Shown here one piece after another: positions 60,191 to 64,000 of a stretch of DNA of 64,000 bases. The notes under the pieces are model-generated. The model made no database searches and was not told the DNA's origin. It saw nothing but the letters and a program-made list of their open reading frames with translations. The translations under genes and the position numbers were made by a program. This DNA is from Closterium sp. NIES-65 (lineage: Eukaryota; Streptophyta; Zygnematophyceae; Desmidiales; Closteriaceae): NCBI GenBank assembly GCA_948144175.1, contig CANXME010000532.1:2281001-2345000 (forward strand), written 5' to 3'. Position 1 is the first letter of the stretch; each line of letters starts with the position of its first letter.

Positions 60191-61564
60191 ATCGCAACTC
60201 TGCAGGTGTTCGCCGGGAAACAGCCGGCGGTAAGCTTGGCGATATCGCATCCCTGCAGTTTGCTTGCGGTGTTTTTTTCTAATTGCCCTCTGTTTCCGAG
60301 CTGCCTGCGATCTCCCACAGTTACCCTTATTTCGATTCGTGCAGTCACGGAGTAGTTAGCGGGCAATTGGTGCAAAACTCATCCTGTCGATGAACACCGC
60401 TCGGTGAAATTCGGTGCGGTGGTGTATAGAGCTCTGCGCTGAACTAATATTGTAAAAAAAATGGTGAAGACTGAATATGAACACGTCAATGTTATGCGAA
60501 TCGCTTGTAATTTTGCATGAAGAAATGAAAACGCGTACGCCTACGGTTACCATAACTTTTACCGTTGGCGAATGACCGTAGCGGTAACCAGGTAAATGAG
60601 CCTTTCGGACGGCTCATTTTCAGCGCGCGAAAAATCCAGCTGGACCAGAATGATGACGGAGTCGCACACCCTGTTACGTGCGAAAATGGCACGTAACTTT
60701 TTGCTTTGTCGCCATGGCAGTTAGGGCCGAAGGGTGTGGAACGCGGTTGAGAACGTTTTTGCGCAAGTTTTATCGGTGCCTGCATCATGCGGCCGTTCCC
60801 CTCCAACCCCTCCATTTCCCTCCTCACTCAAAGTGCACATTATTATCGTAGTGGTAAATAAGTAGCCCGCCATGGCGCCTCCCTGGAACCCGCTAACTCG
60901 CTGGAACCGCCCGTTTTACCCGAGTTTGGCGGTTTTTTTTTTAAGGAAACGACGCCTCGCCATCCATTCTTTGCCTCGTACCGCATGCTAGACGGGTGCT
61001 CGTCCAGCTTAGGGTAGATCGTAGGGCGCGGGCCGAGCTCAATTTTTTAGATGTACTAATTTTAGGGATGCCATAGCCCGAAACGCGATTTCGACGACAC
61101 ACCAGTGCATGCGCGGCGTGCCGACAAGGCGTACACTTTCACACTTGCGTCCCGCTGTTGCAGATCCACGGGCCGCGAGGGTTTCGCCGTTTTGGTTTCT
61201 CTACATTAGTTTTAGGGTCGGCCCGGCAGAAATAGCGACTTCGTCGCCGTACCATCGGATGCGCCGCGTGCCGACGCGTGGTATATTGCGCGAAAGTGCC
61301 GCGGCTTGAGGGATTAGTGAGGTCAGTACCGTTTTTAGTGTTTTTTGGCTTTTTTTTTGCCATGTTCGTTTTAGAGCCACAGATTTGCCCCCTCTTGCCA
61401 CTGAGGGCCATGACCGTTTGTGCTCTGTGGCCTTTGCATGCAGGTCCAGGGATGCTGTTGAAGACCATATATGTTAGACCTTGCTTGTTATTCTTCACTA
61501 TTTTAGTTGTTCTCCAAGCTTGCACCACAGGGTGCTATAGATCATTGTATCCCTATAATTGATA
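60191..61564. other. Region between HG-2 and the transposase-like gene
   Basis: No gene is supported. It is of moderate GC with T-runs (60933-60942, 61351-61360). Between 61080 and 61280 a segment containing GCGA-TTCG and ATGCGCGGCGTGCCGAC (61109-61125) recurs after 150 bp as ATGCGCCGCGTGCCGAC (61259-61275). Such repeats could be the subterminal repeats of a DNA transposon, or promoter elements of the downstream gene. I saw no convincing terminal inverted repeat. Confidence 0.4.
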
Positions 61565-64000
61565 ATGGAGTTTACATGTGCCTGTGGATTCACCTGCACT
61601 ACTGGACAAGGCTTGATTAATCACAAAGTGTTTTGTAGAAAGCGCCCAACTGCGTCAGAGAGTGCAAATGTACGGATTCTAGAGGGTTTGAAGCGCAAAC
61701 GAGCTAATGACGTGAACCGGCTGCTGCGTGCACGAGTTGCTCCGCGTGCCGCAGCAAGTCCGCCTTTGACCACTAGCGGAGCACCATCTGCACAAACCAG
61801 TGTGAACCCTCCCCCGTTTGACTTTCCGACGTCGGATGACAGCGACGGCGACGGTGATGACATAGAATTCTCAACAACGGATGCATCGGCAGATCTTAGT
61901 CCACAGAAGCTCCCATTTGACACAAACCTGGCTTTGGCGAAGGCGATTCGGGGTTTTAATGGAGGCATGGGGATGTCGGCAACTAACATTAATACTCTAT
62001 TGAGCGTTTTGCACGAGGCCGGTTACATGAAGCCATCATACAAGAACAGTGCTGGCTTGGCGAAGTACGAAAAGTCTTTACTTGCGGAGGCTACGGGCAC
62101 GGTGGAATGGAGAGCTGTCGAGGTGGAGTTGAGCAACGGCATGAAAGTTACTATACACGTAACCTCCATAGTCGAAGCATTGGTGGCGATGTATTCGGAC
62201 AACGCGAACAGAGACGGCTTTGTGGTGAAACCGGCAGCAGTCTACACGTCCGACAAGAAGCAGTGGATATACGCAGGGCCCGAGACGGGAGATGGATGGA
62301 TTAAGATGCAAGAAGAATGCCCGAGGGGTGGTGTAATTGCAGCGTGCATCCTGTACAGCGACGGGACAAACTTGAGCAACGATGGGCGTGTTACGGGACA
62401 TCCGGTATATTTCACACTTGGAAACGTCACGCTCAAGAATCGTTGGCAACCACACGGGCATCGGATGGTTGCTATGCTTCCGCCACTTCCGAACGTGGAC
62501 TCGAGGACGGACGAGGGGAAGGCGCTTCATCGGGAGGTATTCCAACTGGCTTTGGATGTGGTTCTTAAAGAGCTCAAAGAGGCATCTTACGAGTGAGTGT
62601 CTATTGAGTGTGCGGGTGAGTGCTTTTCATTCTACTGGGTGTGGGTGTGTGTGTTGCAAGTATGCTTTATCGCTACGATGAGTTTTTTCTTGCTCACCTC
62701 ATGTGCAAATCCACTTCCCCTCCCCTTATAATTGTATCTTTCCTATGTTCATCACCCTTTTCTACCTACATAGTGGCATTGTAATAGAAGACCCTTTTGG
62801 GCAGACGCAAGTGGTATTTCCCGCTGTCTACGCATATGTGGCTGATCACCCGGAAGTGTGCAAGCTGGCGGGGATGTTTGCAAGTCACAAGGTGATATTC
62901 CCGTGCCACAGGTGTCTCGTGAAACGTGAAGACATAAGCAACATGGAGGCGGTGGTCGAATATCGCACGGAAGTCGATCAGGGCGATAAAGTTGAGGCGT
63001 TGTTGGCGTTGCCGAGTGGGCCCGAGCGGAACAAGGCATCAAAATCAATCAGCACCCATCCCATCAAGGTACGTATGGTTTGCGAGTGCGTCCATACGTT
63101 TTGCGTGCGTATTTGTGTGTGTACGCGCGTCTGTTCCTGCCTCTTTAGTTCGTGCGTCGTTATTCTAAGAATCTGCGTGCATGCGTTTCTCTGTCTTGGT
63201 TGTGTGGGTTAAATTAAGTGTGTGCTAACAGTTTTTCACTTACTCGCCCCCGCGCAGGTAGCCTTGTGGGGCTTCAGAGGCGGACGTACCCCTGTCGGCA
63301 ATCCATACCGAGCCTTACTTGTCGAGGTGATGCACGCGATGGACCTTGGTGTCTTCTTGCACATCGTTTCCTGCATTCGAGCGTATTACGCACGAGATCG
63401 CGACTTTCTGCGTTCCCTCGACACCGAGTTGCAGCGCATTGCGACCGACACCCGAATCTCGGGTTTCCGTATCCCATCTTCCGAGAAGGGTGGTTACTTT
63501 GCGGGTGCTGCACGGTTTCAGGCGTTTGAGCATCGCGCAGTGATGCAAGTGATCACGATCGTGCTTGCAAATTGCGGCGTGCCGAACTCGGTGGTTGGTG
63601 AGGTGGCAGCATTCGTGGATTGCTACATGCTCGCAGCCCGGCGTTGGTATCATACCTCGAAGACGCTACAAGAGCTTGATGAGGTCATCAAGAGGTAAGC
63701 ATCTTTCTCAACTGTGCATGGTTGCTTGTGTTGTTCTCTTTCTTGTTCAATGTCTCTCATACCTTGCATTCCATGCTTGCCAATGTGTTGCGATGTCTTG
63801 TGTTACTAATTTTTTCGCGCCCATTGAGTTTTGTCTCTTCAATGTTCTTCATGTGTGCCATACCCACCAACAGGTTGATTCCGCTCTTGAAGGAAGTCTT
63901 TGCAGGCCTTCAGAAGTCTGAGTTTGACATCACCAAAGTGCATTCATTGGCACACGTGGTGGAGGACATCATTCGATCGGGGGTGCCGATGCATTACAGC
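61565..64000 (+). CDS. Transposase-like gene (Plavaka/CACTA type, tentative), 5' four exons
   Basis: Exons 61565-62592, 62774-63068, 63258-63694 and 63874 to the window end. All three introns are GT-AG and phases agree across them. The protein starts MEFTCACGFTCTTGQGLINH with a C2H2-like finger (C-x-C...H...C), then a basic NRLLRARVAPR region and an acidic stretch. Later blocks are VVFPAVYAYVADHPEVCKLA, FPCHRCLVKRED, LLVEVMHAMDLGVFLHIVSC and HSLAHVVEDIIRSGVPMHYS. The order of N-terminal finger, ADHPE...CxxC, 'D-LG-HIV' and a late His-rich block resembles Plavaka transposases of the CACTA superfamily. ATG at 61565 is the first in frame. No stop interrupts it. A domesticated host gene is an alternative. 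Confidence 0.6.

Overview
This is eukaryotic, plant-lineage DNA that consists almost entirely of retrotransposons stacked inside one another and inside a multi-exon host gene. Nearly all primer-binding sites are variants of TGGTATCAGAGC (initiator-Met tRNA), the LTRs carry a plant-type telo-box (AAACCCTA or its complement), one Ty3/gypsy element has a chromodomain, and introns are GT-AG. The GC-rich, Gly/Pro/Ala repeat-laden Copia proteins make me suspect a streptophyte alga of the Closterium type. That guess rests on general impression and is not proven by the sequence.

Layout. 1-3604: 3' half of a plus-strand Copia element (Cop-A). 3622-5894: broken copy of a secreted-protein gene on the minus strand (HG-1), with a 341-bp TRIM (TRIM-1) inside its last exon. 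5895-12485: minus-strand Copia of a second lineage (Cop-B), with a 1.5-kb non-autonomous LTR element (NA-1) in its RNase H region. 12486-24139: plus-strand Copia (Cop-C), split in gag by a complete minus-strand Copia (Cop-D, 13912-19715) with a perfect 5-bp target duplication. 24140-27536: 5' part of a third-lineage minus-strand Copia (Cop-E). 27537-35875: plus-strand Copia (Cop-F) carrying NA-2 and a 0.8-kb solo-LTR-like insert. 35876-42015: minus-strand Copia (Cop-G), joined to Cop-F as a mirror image. 42894-60190: a second copy of the secreted-protein gene (HG-2, minus strand). Its intron 3 holds two inverted copies of a giant gag-only element (Gag-L, Gag-R), a MITE-like foldback and NA-3. 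Its exon 1 is cut by a 5.7-kb chromovirus (Gyp-1). 61565-64000: a plus-strand, four-exon transposase-like gene (Plavaka/CACTA type, tentative) that is open and correctly spliced as far as the window reaches.

The most interesting system is the NA family. NA-1, NA-2 and NA-3 have short LTRs, a tRNA-Met primer site, a polypurine tract in a hairpin and 5-bp target duplications (perfect for NA-1 and NA-3, 4 of 5 for NA-2), but no protein. Their interior is a set of RNA-like modules: a tetraloop hairpin (repeated in NA-1 and NA-3), a poly-C tract (NA-1, NA-2), and two copies of a hairpin whose stem differs between elements by compensating changes. Their last roughly 100 bp match the end of the autonomous Cop-A, and the leader hairpin recurs just after the primer site of autonomous Cop-D. 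The simplest reading is that they are structured-RNA parasites of the local Copia lineage. The two LTRs of NA-3 look identical, so its insertion is recent.
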